This document shows, piece by piece, positions 11,433 through 23,442 of a stretch of 64,000 bases of DNA. Below the pieces are notes generated by a model. It ran no database searches and was not told the origin of the DNA. It saw only the letters and a list, made by a program, of their open reading frames with translations. Position numbers and translations under genes: made by a program. The DNA is from Drosophila persimilis (lineage: Eukaryota > Arthropoda > Insecta > Diptera > Drosophilidae). The stretch spans positions 1,139,499 through 1,203,498 of the forward strand of contig NW_020825358.1 in NCBI RefSeq assembly GCF_003286085.1, written 5' to 3'. Position 1 is the stretch's first letter. The number at the start of each line of letters is the position of its first letter.

Positions 11433-12823
11433 AGAGATTTCCTTTTTGCCGCCTGCTGTTGACATGTGCAAAAACCTTTTTTTCGAAAAGGAGATACCCA
11501 GAGAGGGAGGGAGAGAGAATGAGTAGAGTTTTCCTTTTCAGAGCCGTTTTCATGGTTAATTAATAATGCAGCAGCAGAAGCAGAAGCCTCAGCGCTGCCT
11601 GCCACTCCACTCGACTATCTTGTGTGCCGTGCCACAACTGCAACTGCCGTCAGAGATTCCAACGCCCATTCGGCAACAAAACTAACAAAGTTTTTCGGGC
11701 GGGTGGACGATGGTGGTGGGAACGGAGCGGAGCGGAGCTACAATTAAACCGCAGAAAACTCCTGAAATGCCGACAAAAAAGCGGAACCTCGAAACTTTTT
11801 CCGATATAAGTCGATGTCTGCCGCCCCCCCAGGCCCCACGCCCCCACGCCCCTGCCCACCATTTCCGTTTCGTTGCTGTTTCTTGTTAAAGATTTTTATT
11901 GCTGCTCCCCAAAAACAAACATCGCCTTGATTTTCCTTTTGCGGTTTCCTTTAAAAGGGGACGAAGGGAGGGGGGTGTGGGGGGTAGTCTTTTGGCAAGT
12001 TGTTAATAATTGGCGATCTGGTAGAAAAAAGTTTCCTGTTCTGTTGCCACCCCCCTCTGGTATCTGTTGGCCCCTTTGTACAATAAAATTTGATTCCTTG
12101 AGTTGTAAATGGAGTTTTGGCTTCTTTGGGGGGTGGTGGGGTAGGGGATTATATCATAAAGTTATCACCTTTGAGTGTCAATGGAGGGGTTCGATGTTTT
12201 CTCATGGAAGTGTGGATTTTTATGTGCGTTCTATGGGTAATGAAGGGGGGAGGGTTACCTTTCGGGAAGGTTGTAAAATGTGATTCGATGACTGTTCATA
12301 GAACATGTTGGATAAACCACAAGAAATCAGAAATGTTGATTGTTTTTTAAGATGGACAGGAAATCCATAATTCTTTGAAGCACATCCCCTACCATCCCTA
12401 CTAATTTTGCAATCTTCTGTAGCATAAAACCAACAAATGAACATGATTTTTATTGTTGGTAGTATTTCAGCAGAAACCACAGAAACAGTAAGCTCAGCTC
12501 TATCTCTCTCTCTCTCTCTCTCTGTTCTTTGGAATACCATTCGAACAGACATCACAGAACACTGCCATGGATGTGTGCATGTATCCGCTGTACTACGATT
12601 ATCTCTAGAATAGAAGCAACAAAGCTGCAGCAGTATGGCCGTGGGAGAGGGGGATTAACCGCAAAACAGATGTAGGCGCTCTCTTTAATAGAGTAATTCT
12701 TTATCTCGAGAGCCTAACCCAAAAGATTCTTCTTCGGTCTGGCAGGCACAACAGAAGAGACAGGGACAAGGCACGAAAGAGCAGAGCCAGGCATAGACAA
12801 GACATGAAAGAACAGAGCAAAGA

Positions 12824-12889
12824 GGAGACAGTGAACACGGGGAACACAGCGAACAAGAGACAGTGAACACGGGGAACAGAGCAAAGTAG
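12824..12889 (+). repeat. 33-bp tandem duplication
   Basis: GAGACAGTGAACACGGGGAA occurs at 12824 and again at 12857, followed by the near-identical CACAGCGAA and CAGAGCAAA. It sits just upstream of the CRE cluster. Confidence 0.7.
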
Positions 12890-12952
12890 AGACAGGGAGA
12901 GCCAAAACAGAAAACGAGACTAGAGCCAGGCTTCGCGGCTGCAGTCTAGCGC

Positions 12953-12972
12953 TGACGTTGACGTTGACGTCA
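12953..12972. promoter_or_regulatory. Triple TGACGT element ending in a perfect CRE
   Basis: Three TGACGT hexamers stand in direct tandem, and the last forms the palindromic cAMP-response element TGACGTCA (12965-12972). Such sites are bound by CREB/ATF bZIP proteins. The cluster lies at the upstream edge of a long purine- and CAA-rich block that resembles a Drosophila 5'UTR, which is where a promoter for a shep transcript would be expected. Promoter function is inferred. Confidence 0.55.
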
Positions 12973-13355
12973 GCAGCGGAGACAACGACAGAGAGCGAGC
13001 AGCAGCAAGCAGCAAGCAACCGGCAAAATATTTGCAACGAACCGGCAATAGACAGAGACAGAGCAAGAGCAACCGACAAACGACAAGCGGCACGCGGCAA
13101 GGGGGAGTCAGAGGGAGAGAGACCTGCCTGGCAACTCTACGACATCTGCTTTTGTCTAGCCAAAAGCAAAACCTGTCCCTGTCCCACTCTACCGCCCCTT
13201 CCCTCCCTCCCTGCAGTTCGCCCTAACTCCACTGGAGTTGCAATGCAAGAGAGCGGCAAACGATAACAGTAAAAAGCTTGCCAAAGTCGTCTACATTGAG
13301 AGAGCAGCAGCAGTCGCCGTCTACGCTGACTGCAGCAGAGGGAGCGACACCAACT

Positions 13356-13396
<41 letters not shown>
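13356..13396 (+). repeat. (CAG)n trinucleotide repeat
   Basis: About 13 perfect CAG/GCA units inside the candidate leader. They could encode polyalanine, polyglutamine or polyserine depending on frame, but no ATG-started frame of length covers them. Confidence 0.9.
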
Positions 13397-13402
<6 letters not shown>

Positions 13403-14101
13403 GATGCCAGACAACGGACTCGACTCTCCTCGACTTCAGCTCCAAAGGCGGGCACGTTCGGCAATTAGTTGAACTTCGTTGCTCGGGCCGACGACACGAG
13501 AAAACCGACCCCCCAAATAAAAAACAACAACAACAACACGAGACAAAAGACAAATAACAAAAACTCCAACGGGCGCGCAAAAAAAAAATTAAATATATAG
13601 CCAAACGAGAGAGTAAGAGCGAGATAGAGTCATAGATCACAACAATTTGTTATAAAATATTTGCAAAAAAAAAGAGCGAAAGAGAGAGCAGGTGTCAAAG
13701 GTGCCCCTTCAAAAAAAGTGAATTGAACTTTTAAGCAACTTTGAACTTTGATTGCAACAAAAACGACAATAACAACAACAACAAATGACAAATGACAGCC
13801 GGCATTTGTCTGCCTGCCTGTCTGTTGGTTTGTCCGTCTGTCTGTGCACCCCCGTTCACCACCTTCCACATTGCATTGACGACGCCCCTGCCCTGCTGTT
13901 TTTGCCGGCTGCGAACTTCGCCGCCGGCGTCGGCGTTGTCGACAAATTTATTGATTTTTTCAGCCGTCTCTGTCGCTGTCGCTGCTGCCGCTCTGCCATT
14001 TGTTTGTGTTGTTGCTGTTTTTTCGCTTTTTTTTTGCAATTTTAATGCACATTTTTTTGTCTCCCTCTAACGCATCTAATGTTTTTTTTTTTATATTTAT
14101 A

Positions 14102-14427
14102 GTTTTATTAAATCCAAAGAAAACGCAAATTGTTGTTTGAAGAAAAAGGAGAAAAGCGCTTCCTGTTGAATTTTTTTTTGTCTGTGTGTGTGTTTCTGTT
14201 CTGTGCGAGTGTGTGTGCGTGTGTGCTTGTCTGCCAGGCTTGCCACCTTTAACAAATAATAAAAAAAACAATAAAAATCAAACAAAAACAATTTTTTTGT
14301 GTGGCCACTCCCAAAAAAGGAAAACCCGCAAAAATTAAAAATAAAGGAAAAATTATCAGCAGCAGCAACAACAACATTCAACGGAGTCTCAAGGCTCTCC
14401 AAAATCCAGTAAAAGTTTATATAAAAG
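14102..14427 (+). other. shep: Candidate noncoding shep exon
   Basis: A poly-T tract ending in TATTTATAG gives a good acceptor at 14100-14101. The block ends in ATAAAAG followed by GTAAAT, a usable donor at 14428. Between them the sequence is A-rich with scattered CAGCAGCAACAACAAC words and no sustained reading frame. It reads like a 5'UTR exon on the shep strand. Without transcript evidence this is a moderate-confidence guess. Confidence 0.35.
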
Positions 14428-15250
14428 GTAAATAAATGATGGGCGAGGGAAAAGTGAAGACGTTTAGAGGAAAACTTTGACAGAAAATATTCAGATCAGT
14501 TATTTTTTTAAGGATCACTTATAACATTAGAAGACTATCAATATTTTTTAAAGATATAAATATCGTTAAATTTATTAAGGAATTTAGTAAATTCCCCTTT
14601 TTAATATCCCTTTTTTAAATTTTGTAATATTTGGCTGAGAAAATTACTTGATTGATGGTCCAGCAATGATCCATTTTCGATTATTGGCATTCCAAGTTTA
14701 CAGCGGGTAATATATGGGGACTTTTCCATGGATATTTTCCAACCATTTTCCACTCTGTTCAACGAATTCTTCTTTTCGCTTGAATTTCGACAGTTACCCA
14801 TCACCCTATGGGTACTCCTCTCCTCGATCTATTCCCACATCTTTGTATCGCTTTTCGTGGGGGTGTCAATCGCTGTCGCTGTCGCTGTCGTGGGCGGGCG
14901 CCAATCTTTTGGGGCTTGCCAGGAAGTTGCGCTAATTTTGTGCGGAAGTTTATTGCCAGCTTCATAATTTGTCTGTCGCTGGTGGTGTGGTGTCTCCCCC
15001 TCTCCACCCCCCCTCCCACCCGCTTTTGCTGCTGCTCCGGCTCGATGGGGAGGCTTCCTATTTTTATGGCAATTACTGTACAGAGAGCGAGACCTCTGTT
15101 GTTGGTCCCAAAATTAAATTCGTTCTTGCCACGCCTTGTAATCCCATTAAATATTTCGTGAATTGCACGCTAATCAAGTTGTTAATTTAATGTTTTGTTG
15201 TACTTTTAATTGAATTATTAATAAATGAATGCAATTTCAAACACCACACA

Positions 15251-15380
15251 GTGCCCCTGCCCCTGCCCCTGCCTCTGCCACTGGCTCTGCCCCGGCCTGT
15301 GCCCCTGCCTCTGTCTCTGCCCCTGCCTCTGTCCCTGCCTCTGCCACTGCCTCTGCCCCTGCCTCTGTCCCTGCCTCTCT
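15251..15380 (+). repeat. CCCTGC/CTCTGC hexamer minisatellite
   Basis: About 130 bases of tandem C(C/T)CTGC hexamers, all lacking A except for two CCACTG variants. A strong strand asymmetry: C/T/G on plus. Confidence 0.85.
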
Positions 15381-15455
15381 CTTGTTGTTTATCTTTTTGT
15401 CAAGTAAGTTAATTAAAATAAATTACATGCTGGAAAATTGCACAAAAAACAAACC

Positions 15456-15477
15456 ACTCTCTCGCTTTCGAGAGAGT
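15456..15477. other. Perfect 9-bp hairpin with CTTT loop
   Basis: ACTCTCTCG and CGAGAGAGT are exact inverted repeats separated by CTTT. No T-run or context suggests a defined RNA gene. Confidence 0.5.
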
Positions 15478-16369
15478 CGGGAGCCTAGAGAGGTGTGGTG
15501 TGGTGTATAGAGAGAGGGGGGGACGCGGGGGTGTCTGCTAACTAACTAAACTTTTGAATATTTTTGCCTAACGAATGGTCTCCTCTATGGTGGTTTTTGG
15601 GGGGGAAAATGGTGGAAATGACGAGAGACAGAGACGGCCGCATAAATATTTGCCGTGCACTAGCGACAGAGAGCTATATTGGAATATACATATGTATCTA
15701 CAGATTCGCAGTATCTGTATCTGAGTGATGAAAGGAAAACGACGGCAGGGGTTCCTTCTTTCCCTTCCGAGTCTGATTTTCTGTAATCCTTTCACCTATA
15801 TAAGACCTTTTTCTTTTAAGACCTTATTTTTTAAACCCCAATCAAAAACTTTAATACCAACTTTTCCTCTAGAAATTCTTCTTTTATTCTTCTTTTATTA
15901 TTTTCTATTTCTCCACTAAAGTTTTCTCTGTCTTTAATCTTTAATCTACAACTTTAATCTCTAGATTTTTCGCACATTTCACAGAGAAGCCTTCGTTTCG
16001 GTTCCAAAGTTTTCAACTTTAACAACTTCCGAGTCTTCTCCCCCTCCCCCTCCCCCTGCCTCTCTTCGTCTTTCTCCTGGCTCGTTTTGTTGACCCAGCA
16101 ACCTCATTTTCTCTCTCTCAAAACTCCTTGGTTTTTTTCGCCTCCTTTTGCTTCTGTGATTTGTTGTTTTGCAGATTCGCTTACGCATCGAATCAAATGT
16201 AATTGCCCTGCCGCCGCACCCTCCTCAAAAGCACGCCCACTCCCCCGCACTCCCCCGCACTCCTTCGGGCTAATCGGCAGACACACACCATGCGGCATGT
16301 TGCAGCGATGACGAGGCACAGCACAGTTGTCTGCTGTTTTTTGTGACAGCAGCAGCAGCAGGTAGGCGA

Positions 16370-16393
16370 GGGGTAGGGGTAGGGGTAGGGGGG
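16370..16393 (+). repeat. GGGGTA tandem tract, G-quadruplex type
   Basis: Four G-runs of four or more separated by TA (GGGGTA units). It meets the standard pattern for an intramolecular G-quadruplex on the plus strand and hence in the shep pre-mRNA. Confidence 0.75.
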
Positions 16394-17559
16394 ACAGTAG
16401 ATGTGGCAGCCATAATATCAACCAACAAAGTGTTGAAGTTGCATTTGCAACAAACCGTCTGGAGCTGTGGCTAATGTGGCAATTGTTGGGGAATCTTGTT
16501 TTCCAGAGAATGAGAGAGAGAGAGAAACGCTTCAGAAGAGAACTCAAGCAAAAGTGAAGAAAGAGTGCGACAGAGAGACAGAGAGAGAGAGAGGGAGCAC
16601 ACACACACACATTCCTATTGGTATCTTTTTAGCGGAAAAAAACTTGGTTTTCTAACGGTTCAACAACATTGCAACACCGTCTTTGCCACCCCGCCCCCCC
16701 ACCTTTTGCGGAACGCCTTTTGGATCTACTTTTTCTGTTCCTTCTTCCATCGGTCGCTGCTGCTGCTGCTTCTCCGTCTCCTTCTTCTCCTTCTTCTTCT
16801 TTGTTGCAACTAGTTTTTCCCTCCCCCTCCGCCTCCCCCCCCCTTGATTTTCACTTTTTTGCATGCTTTTCCCCCGCTGGGTCCAACAGCGTCTAATGCA
16901 TCCGCTTAGCCCCAAAGCTGCCTTCGCATCGCATCGCATCGCATCGCCCCGGTCTGTGAATGGAAATGGCTAAGCCAAAGCCAAAGCCAAAGCCAGTTAA
17001 CGCCGTTGGGGGGCATGCCCCAACAGAGCGGGACGGGGCGGGGCGGGGCGGCAGAAAAGAATGCGTTTAGAGCTTGACAGTCAATGCACCTGCTCACGGA
17101 CATCCTCCTCTGGCTGCAAGCTCCCGCTCCCTCTCCCGCTCTCGCTCTCGGTTTTTCTTTGTTTGGCCTCGCTCTGGCATCTCTCTCTCTCTCTCTGTCT
17201 TATTGTCTGGTATTTTATCGCACTCTCTCTCTCTCTCCTCGATCTATCTCCTGATATTTCTCTTTGCTATTTTTTTATTGCTGCGGATTTCCATTTAATT
17301 GATTTCACATTCCATGCGCGTGATTCATTTTTTTGCAATGGAGCCCCAAACGTTGCATTCAAAATAAAAAACAACAAAAAATACCCACCAAATGTTTGTT
17401 GCTGTATTGTTGGGGGCTGTTTTTGAAGTCTGTGGGGGGAGGGGGCAAGGAGGAGGGGGCTCATTGCCTCGTTTGCTGCTGGAGAATGTCGGCAATCATA
17501 ATTGAAGCTAAAAATGATTGGACATTTTTTGACAAGACACTGAGGAATGTGTTTGTTGT

Positions 17560-17860
17560 ATTGGCATTTATCGATTGAAACGATTGCGACTCATTTGTCA
17601 ATGTATGTATATCGAAAATTTGATCGAGTGATCGATAAACCTGTTTCTTGTGTGATATTTATTTCGACAATTACCGACTTTCTTTGGGAAAGTTTATCGA
17701 TAACAATTGATATATCGATGGAGCATTGATTTATGGATCTACAAAAAATATATTCCTTTGGGAAACCCAGATTTTCTCAGCGAATGTGTGTTTTGAGGCT
17801 GTTTATGGAAAGCCAAATAGATCGATAATTTATCGATTAACCTTTTTTAATATTTGAAGC
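17560..17860. repeat. CGATA/ATCGAT-rich patch
   Basis: At least eight CGAT words in 300 AT-rich bases, with a perfect DRE (TATCGATA) at 17695-17702 and other ATCGATAA copies near 17632 and 17820. Same family as the other CGATA patches. Confidence 0.55.
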
Positions 17861-18659
17861 GATATGCAGCATAAATCAATAAGATTTGATAAAAAAAATC
17901 AATAAAAAATGCATTGAAAATTAATTTTATTTTTAATATTTATTAATTAATTAATTAAAAAAAGGTAATCTAGTGCATATCCTACATTATCCATCTGATT
18001 GTAAACAATGGTATTTTTAACGATTTTTTTTTAGTGTTTCCTAATTTTTATTGCTGCGTTTTTAAAGCAAAAACCTATTTGAACCCTGTTCGCGTCTATG
18101 GCTTTAAAAAAAACCCCACTCTTTCGCCTATAACCGGGAAAACTTGCATAAATCAGTGGCCGCCACACGAACACTTGGCCATCCAGCCATGCAACCACAC
18201 ACACAGTCGAACAGCCCCACACGGCCGGCCATATACTCCTACAATTTGAGGCATTTACCACTTTTGGTGGCTCGCTGTATCGACCACCCACCAGCTCGAA
18301 TGTACCCCCCCCCGTCCCCACCCGTCTGCCTGTCATAATTATAAACCATAATAGCCCTCATCAATTTCCGTTATAATCGCGCTATACGCATCCCCATGCC
18401 ACGAACATCAAGCCACTTATTCCATTGTCACCTTATAGAAGGTTGTGCCCCCAAAACGAGAGACACAGACACACAGACAGGGAGAGAGAGGGGTGGCGGG
18501 GACGGGGAGTTAACGAACCATAAATCACGAAGGGGATGGGAGGGGATGGTGGAGGGGGGGGGCACGATCAATGTCCATATGGCATGTCTTCTGAATGCGC
18601 ACATTCCGTGGATACAAAATGACATCAATTACATGCCACATAACATTTTGCATGTGCAA

Positions 18660-18690
<31 letters not shown>

Positions 18691-21600
18691 CCCTGCCCTG
18701 CCCCCCACTTAGCGCCCAAAAACAAAACAAAACAATAAAAAAAAGCGGGTACCGTACGAACACGATAGCCAAATACAGTTATTTAAGGCCTAAAACAATT
18801 GCATGCCTCGCTGACTGCTGCCTCCCCCCATCTCTCCCTCTCTCTCCCTATTGTTGCACCACCCTGGATACCCCCCCCCCCCCCCCACACTTTGCAGACT
18901 GTTTAAATAGACAACTGTCTGGGGGTCTACCCTCCCCTGCACTCCACTCCACTCCTCTCCACTTTGCTCCACTCCTTCGGCCCCTCTGGAAAGTCCATCA
19001 CCCAACAGCAAAATGCACTTGAAAATGCTTTTTCCAAAGAGCATTTTCATTTATTTTATTGCAACGAGAGGGTGTGCGGTGGAGGGGGGGGAGGGAGGGC
19101 TGGAGGAGCCTACTCTGCAACGATATGCAATTTGTTTTATACGCTCATTGCCTCGGCACCGCACTGCAGCCGCCCCCCCCTCCCCTCCGGCGGCACAGCA
19201 AAACCTGTGTCTGCCCTCGTCTACTACTGTCTTCTGTGGATACCCCTCTTCCCCTCTTCCCCTCCCTCTCTCTCTCCCCTTCTCTCTCTGTCTTTCGGTT
19301 TGCCTTTCTGTCTGTCTATCCTTTTGTCTGTCGTTCTGTCTGCATTGCCTATCGAGACGGCGGTCTATCTATCTTTTCTTTCGTTGCTTTTTGCAGGCAA
19401 TGCACATCCAACCCGTGCATTGCCTGCACCCTAGACACCCTATAATAGGCGGGGTGTATCCGTTAAGGGGGGGGTAGCAGCAAAGAATTTTAAGGAATTA
19501 ATTCTTAAGCATTTAATGTTTTAAAGATCCCTTAAAGATACATATATGAAGATCAGATGTATTTATCGCCACTTTAAAGAGATCTACAAATCATCTTTAT
19601 GATATATCTATGATCTTTCAGTATCCATACAATATCTCCAGACAGTTTTCCATTTTTATTCTTTTTTTATAAAGAATAAACGCCCAAAATGATGATTTTC
19701 AATGGAAAAGGGAACAATTTCCATAAAAAAAAGATGTATCTGAGTGAATAAATACTCAAATAATATTCAAAATTAATTCCTGGCAAATATCCTGAGGTCT
19801 CGACTTTCCAAACTTCCCATGAAAATCGATCTGCTATCATAAATACATATTGTCTAATGAATTTCCACAGATTCCCACTCCAGGGCCCCCCTTCCTTTAG
19901 AGCGCACCGTTCCACGTTCTAAATTAAGGCCTGAAGAGGTGCACAAACGTCCGACGATGCAACTTGAACGTTCAACCAACTCTTCTTCTCTCCAACCCAC
20001 TCGAGTCGAGTCGTGTCGATGGGGCAGACGCAGACGCATGGCGGGGGATACAGCTCAAAACTCGTCTGCGGAATGGAGAGACTTAACAAGTGGCAGAGTC
20101 TAAGTCTGAGGCCGCAATCGAGTGGCAAACAAACCAATAGACACATTCAGATACAGATACAAGATATTTTTAGAAATTTGCCAATCAAAGAGAGGCAATA
20201 CCTTGATGGATTTAGGGCCCCTCCATCACGCGCGTTGCACGGTAGCCACACCCCGTTTGGCCACCTCCTTCGCGTCGTGCCTCAAAGTTGGTCAAGTTTT
20301 TGGTCAACTTGTCGCTTGACTTGGCCGCCAACTTGTTGGCCTGGCCCATTTGGCATTGTTTTGGCTTCGCATTGACTGGCATTCCTTCTGCTGTGGACGA
20401 ATGGTGCCTCGAATGACAATTTCCCAGCCCATGCCGCCGCCAAAGGGAAAGGCCGCATGGACGCTACGTTCCGGTGACATTTTCTCCATTAAATATTTAT
20501 ATATTTTATGCAGATAAATTGCCATTTGGCTTTTCTGCGGTTAACCCAAGCCCAAACCCCACCCCACCCCCCGCCTCAAAAGCCACACCGACAAAAAAAA
20601 ACAACACTAAAATGTTTTATTTCGTTTAAAATTAAATTTGCATATTTTTCATTTGGTTTTCGCATGTAATGTTTTTCTCTCTCTCTCTCCAGAAATTATA
20701 TTTTATATAATTTAATTTCAATAGTTTTTTATGCAAGAATAAATTATGGGTGTCGAAAAATGTAAGATTTGACATTGATACGGAATGGTATTTTTTAACC
20801 GCATTTTCCGCAGTTCCGTTTTGGCTTAGACCTGGAATATATGCGATATATGCGATACCTGTATAAAGATAATTGTTATTTATGGCTGAGATAATTCCCA
20901 TACAGAACACCGAAGAAGAACATTTGTATTGTAGCCTTTGGATATTTAAATATTTTAATGTTTGTTCCTCACGAAGTCAAGGGGCATCAAGTGCGATGCC
21001 TTTTCCGTTCCGAAAATATACAAATCATAGTGAAATACGAGCATCTGGCTTCAATCGGAATCGGCGCAAAATATTCCTCTGTCTTTTGCCTTTTCTCTTC
21101 CACGGTGGCTTAGCCGTTCTTCCTTGGTTTTCCTCTTTGCACAGCTAATTCTTACATCCAAGTATCCTGAGGGTATCTTAGGGTCGCGTCACGGTTTTTT
21201 ATATATTTTTAATTCATTTTTCTTTGCAATTTTCTTTCATTTGTTGCTTGGTTTATTTTGGTTTTTTTTTTTTTACTTATTTAAATAAATTTTGTAATTA
21301 ATTTAAACTCGTTTTGTGTGTGGAGCAGAAACACACACACAGAGAAAACACGAATGAAATGAAAACCTGCCCCTGGCCCCCCTTTCCACTCGATGTTGCA
21401 TCAGTGCTCGGACATTACTCATACGCCGTGTGTGAGACGACGACTAGCCATGGAAAATGTTAATTAACTGTACTCTCTGTACGCTCTGTGCTCTGTACTT
21501 TGTACTTTGTGTGTGTGCCGTTTTTTCTTGACTTTTTTTTTATATATTAAATAATCTTAAATAGAATTACGTGACTTTGGCGAAGCTTTCCAGCCATGCA

Positions 21601-22250
21601 CTTAATTACGGACCGAGTATGTAGGAAAAAGGTAGACACATGTGTGGTTACAGGTAGAGAGTGGGTGGAGCGGGTGGGGGGGGGGGAGAGATACAGATAC
21701 ACACTCTTGTACCTGCTGTACCAGATACAGATACAGATACAAAGATACACACCTTCTGGCTGGTCTTCGGCTGGGGTTTTGCCTCGTGGCTTTGGCTTTT
21801 GGGGTTCTGTTTTGTGGAAAAGCGCTTAGCTGGTTTTTCCTTGTATTATTTGCCTACATTTTCCTTTATTTCATTTAGCTTTGGCTTTGTACACATCTCC
21901 CTCTCCCTCTCTCTGTGCGTGTGTGTGCGTGCCACTCCTCCTTCCTCCTTCCTTCTGCCTTCTGCCACTTGTGTTGATTTTTATTTCATTTGCAGCCTTT
22001 CTTTCTTCGCTGGAGGTTAAGTATCTGTTTACATTTCTTTCTACACCTTATTCATTAAGTGTGTGCATATCTGTGTATCTGTGTATGGGAGTGTGTGTGT
22101 GTGTGTGTGTGTGTTGTGGCTTGGACGGGCGGGGTGGCTGCCACAGCTGCCACTCACAGCAAAAGAGAGAAGAAACTCTTCTTTATGCCCTCACACATTT
22201 TTTTGATGCTCTTCTGGGATTTGGGAGTACTTTGGTTTTCTTGAAACAAC
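17861..22250. other. Noncoding intron, no gene seen
   Basis: Holds TG tracts (18662-18689 and near 22090-22113), a C16 run at 18871-18886, CT-rich sequence near 19.2-19.35 kb and AT-rich stretches near 17.9 and 19.5-19.8 kb. Long open frames at 18.4-19.4 kb overlap in several phases across low-complexity sequence and lack codon character. Confidence 0.55.
18662..18689 (+). repeat. (TG)n microsatellite
   Basis: About 14 uninterrupted TG dinucleotides. Confidence 0.95.
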
Positions 22251-22830
22251 GCTAGAAATTGTTGATTATTATTATTTTTTTTTAATTTTGATTAAAAACA
22301 TTTTTGGTAGAATTTTCTCAAAGCATGGAAACCATTTTTTTCTAAATTTGTAAAGAGCAAGTCGTACCTATTAATTGACATTTGCCAAAGATTTTTATTA
22401 AATTTTTTTTTTGTCTTGATTAAAAAGTTAAAATCAATAACAATAACAATAACATCAATAACATTTTGTTTTTATTATTAATTTTCTTCTATAGATTTTT
22501 ATATTAATTTTTGTTATTATTTTTGTGTTAATGTAAGAAATGTTTTATAAACATATATTTTGTTTTATTAATTTTATTTATATGTTATGATTTTCTTTCA
22601 ATTTATTTTTTTGTATTATGATTTTTATTTTTTATTGCGATCATTATTTTGGTTATTATTAATTTTTATTATGATTATTATTTTTTTTATTATGATTATT
22701 ATTTTTTTATTATGATTATTATTTTTTTTATTATGATTATTATTTTTTTTTATTATTATTTTTTATTATTATTAATTATAAATTCATATATTTTATTTAT
22801 GTTTATTAATATTTTCTATTTTTCTTAGGG
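22250..22830. repeat. AT-rich block with 20-21 bp tandem repeat
   Basis: Almost pure A/T sequence. Between about 22660 and 22770 a TTTTTATTATGATTATTA-type unit repeats four to five times at 20-21 base spacing, differing mainly in the length of the T run. No coding potential. Confidence 0.75.
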
Positions 22831-23406
22831 TTTAACTATTTTTTTTTTTTGTTCTTTTTCTTGATTTTTCAAAATTTTCCCATCTACAATTTGCTTTTGC
22901 TGCCAATGTCTTCGGTCTTCGCAGGTTTTCCCCTCTTCAGTAGAGCATTTCCCGTTCGGGGTTTCCATTATATATGGAATATTTTTCATGTTCTTTGATT
23001 CTGCCCGCCTGCCTGCCCCTCGTTGCGGCTTTTATTATGCGCTTGCAACAATTTGGTTGAATAGAATTTTTTTTTGTTGCTCTTTTCGTTTGATTTTTGC
23101 TGGAAATTGAATTCGATTCACTGCCCCAAGACCTTCTCCCCCTCTCTTTCCCTCTCCCGTCGCTGTCTCTCCCGCTCTCTTTCGCTGAGGCAGCATTAAA
23201 TTGCTGGCCAAGAAGATGGAAGGAAAATTGTTTAGCTTAGATTAGCTTTCTGCCGCTGCTGGTGCTGCTTGTGCGCTACGTTTTTGGCCCCGTTTTCCTT
23301 TTGGCCTCATAAAAAGTTCATTCGCCAAAATGGCCAAATGTTGACGGTGCCTCGGACCACTCCCCTGCCTCTGCTTTTGTGGCTGCCACATGCTCTTGTT
23401 GTGCGC

Positions 23407-23442
<36 letters not shown>

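Larger units (their letters stand above)
8851..12750. other. Noncoding intron with dense microsatellites
   Basis: No gene recognised. Apart from the listed TG, GGAGA and GA tracts it contains an isolated TATAAAA at 9542-9548 in GC-rich surroundings (no supported transcript) and ACTC/GCTC-rich repeats near 10690-10760. Long open frames at 10.4-11.0 kb run through this repeat and are not believed. Confidence 0.55.
12950..14101 (+). other. shep: Candidate promoter-proximal 5'UTR block
   Basis: From the CRE cluster onward the plus strand turns rich in CAG, CAA and ACA words and in GAGA/AACAACAAC runs, which is typical of long Drosophila leaders. It includes a CAG tract (13356-13396) and only short ATG-started frames (for example seven codons at 13242), consistent with untranslated leader. 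No start site or donor can be fixed by eye. From about 13.8 kb the sequence becomes pyrimidine-rich and ends in a strong acceptor at 14100-14101. The block therefore either contains an unseen donor or continues unspliced to 14427. Confidence 0.35.
14428..17560. other. Noncoding intron, no gene seen
   Basis: Contains the CCCTGC/CTCTGC minisatellite, a short perfect hairpin, a G-quadruplex-type tract, CT- and GAGA-rich runs near 16.5 and 17.1-17.25 kb, and GCATC and AAGCCA short repeats near 16.93-17.0 kb. No coding exon recognised. Confidence 0.55.

Noticed and set aside
15395..15412. Pyrimidine tract followed by AAGTAAGT
   Set aside because: The base order is CAAGTAAGT, so there is a donor but no AG immediately before GT; not a recursive site.
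15456..15477. Hairpin as possible miRNA or terminator
   Set aside because: The 9-bp stem is far too short for a pre-miRNA, and hairpin terminators are not used by fly RNA polymerase II.
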